Positions 63,447-64,000 of a DNA stretch of 64,000 nt are shown here, piece by piece (position 1 is the stretch's first letter; each line of letters begins with the position of its first letter). The notes below the pieces were generated by a model that ran no database searches, had not been told where the DNA came from, and worked only from the letters and a program-made list of their open reading frames with translations. Source of the DNA: Maribacter cobaltidurans. GTDB taxonomy: Bacteria; Bacteroidota; Bacteroidia; Flavobacteriales; Flavobacteriaceae. Position numbers and translations under genes: made by a program. Location of the stretch: assembly GCF_002269385.1 (NCBI RefSeq), contig NZ_CP022957.1, positions 4,331,001-4,395,000 on the forward strand, written 5' to 3'.

Positions 63447-64000
63447 TTATGGTACTATTCCCATATTCCCCAAATCAAGCATTTGTTTTTTACCACCTTC
63501 TGCAATAGACCTATAAATGGCTTCTACAATAATCATGTCCCTTTTGCCCATTTCACCGGGCGCTACATTTGGAGTACCCAGAAGAATGTGTTTTGCAAAA
63601 TCGTCCATTTGCAGGGCTTGCTGCCTTTTATGGGGAAAGCTAATAACGTTTCCGTTGGATGTTCTTCCGCTAATGGGCCCATAACTATGGGCAGGTTCCA
63701 GTTCAAACCAGCCTTTACTGCAATGCGATTTTAACCGATTTCCATTGGCATTATGGGAAGTCATCATATGTGCCACTGCACCCGTTGGAAATTCAAACTG
63801 GGCCGTTATGGTCTCATCCGTCTCCTTAAAATATTCTGGTCTTGTACTAAATTCCTGTGCAGATACTGAAGAAGGATTTGAACCACATCCGTATATACTG
63901 GTCTGAATGGAATAAACGCCCATATTCATTAAAGCACCCCCACCGGATAACTTCTTGTTCAAACGCCACTGGTTTGGATTGCCTCGTGAAATATATCCGG
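63447..64000 (-). CDS. Gfo/Idh/MocA family oxidoreductase, 5'-truncated by window edge
   Basis: The frame is open to base 64000; the visible C-terminal part is about 184 residues. GYISRGNPNQWRLNKKLSGG then GALMNMGVYSIQTSIYGCG is the substrate-domain signature of Gfo/Idh/MocA proteins (NxWR...GGGxxxDxGxH/Y, with Tyr). The NAD-binding N-terminus lies outside the window. Typical roles: NAD(P)-dependent sugar or inositol oxidoreduction. A TTG at 63962 is only an internal codon and not the start. Confidence 0.88.
   Translation of the reverse strand, partial: GYISRGNPNQWRLNKKLSGGGALMNMGVYSIQTSIYGCGSNPSSVSAQEFSTRPEYFKETDETITAQFEFPTGAVAHMMTSHNANGNRLKSHCSKGWFELEPAHSYGPISGRTSNGNVISFPHKRQQALQMDDFAKHILLGTPNVAPGEMGKRDMIIVEAIYRSIAEGGKKQMLDLGNMGIVP

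Overview
The window looks like chromosomal DNA of a marine member of the Flavobacteriaceae (Bacteroidota). The evidence is the gene content: a two-component-regulator-propeller/Y_Y_Y sensor kinase, an Asp-box 'sortilin-like' exoprotein, many lipoproteins with SC-type lipoboxes, and a SorAB-like sulfite dehydrogenase. Promoters also follow the Bacteroidota TTG / TAnnTTTG pattern. No rRNA, tRNA or CRISPR array was seen. The genus is not determined.

Left part (1-10.3 kb): two cysteine-peptidase-like secreted proteins, a DUF481-like outer-membrane protein, the large propeller sensor kinase, then three housekeeping-type oxidoreductases (CurA-like MDR reductase, succinate-semialdehyde dehydrogenase, SDR). 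The gaps are filled with dispersed GCGCAGTCGA-type repeats, an 85-bp duplicated element and a 127-bp MITE-like element with perfect 17-bp inverted ends.

10.3-16.2 kb is a visibly AT-rich islet with three overlapping genes: a DNA cytosine-5 methyltransferase, a degenerate thymidine-phosphorylase-like protein that keeps the base-binding residues but has lost the catalytic/phosphate Lys-His pair, and a 1218-aa protein. The large protein combines a zinc ribbon, a protein kinase with all catalytic residues, a STAND/ORC-like ATPase and two C-terminal Rossmann-like units with CARF-like TG(L/S)(S/K)(K/R) motifs. I do not recognise this combination. It is my main candidate for an undescribed (probably anti-phage or conflict) system.

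16.3-35.5 kb: exported proteins and hydrolases. A TolB-N/TPR/AraC-HTH regulator (22.3 kb) precedes a set of operons, three of which share an 18-bp upstream box placed exactly 21 nt before a CTTTG promoter element. This looks like a local regulon. It includes class-C beta-lactamase-fold serine hydrolases, an alpha/beta hydrolase and an exported family of unknown function. A three-gene operon with NmrA-like SDR and Vat/CatB-type acetyltransferase lies between them. After that come a YpfJ-type metalloprotease, a DinB-fold protein, an M50 protease-TPR fusion and a lipoprotein FKBP.

35.73-54.06 kb is a Tn3-family transposon of about 18.3 kb. It is bounded by long imperfect terminal inverted repeats (51 of 57 inner positions identical), with a serine recombinase near the left end and a full-length Tn3-type transposase at the right end. 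Its cargo is an apparently complete cytosolic [NiFe] hydrogenase locus (small and large subunits, maturation protease, two small proteins, a TPR protein, HypA-B-F-C-D-E, an NHL-repeat protein) plus a Ni/Co transporter and an AAA ATPase. A hairpin terminator lies between the structural genes and the maturation genes, and a 10-bp-arm operator-like palindrome lies before the small subunit. The left end truncates an FKBP (SlyD-like) gene; the right flank carries a different gene tail and no target duplication is visible.

Right part (54.3-64 kb): core genes, comprising a SorB-like cytochrome c and SorA-like sulfite dehydrogenase, FolE, a LolD-type ABC ATPase, a CPBP protease, a TIGR02757 protein, a di-haem cytochrome c peroxidase-like lipoprotein, a PhoX-like lipoprotein with a collagen-like linker, and a Gfo/Idh/MocA oxidoreductase cut by the window edge.
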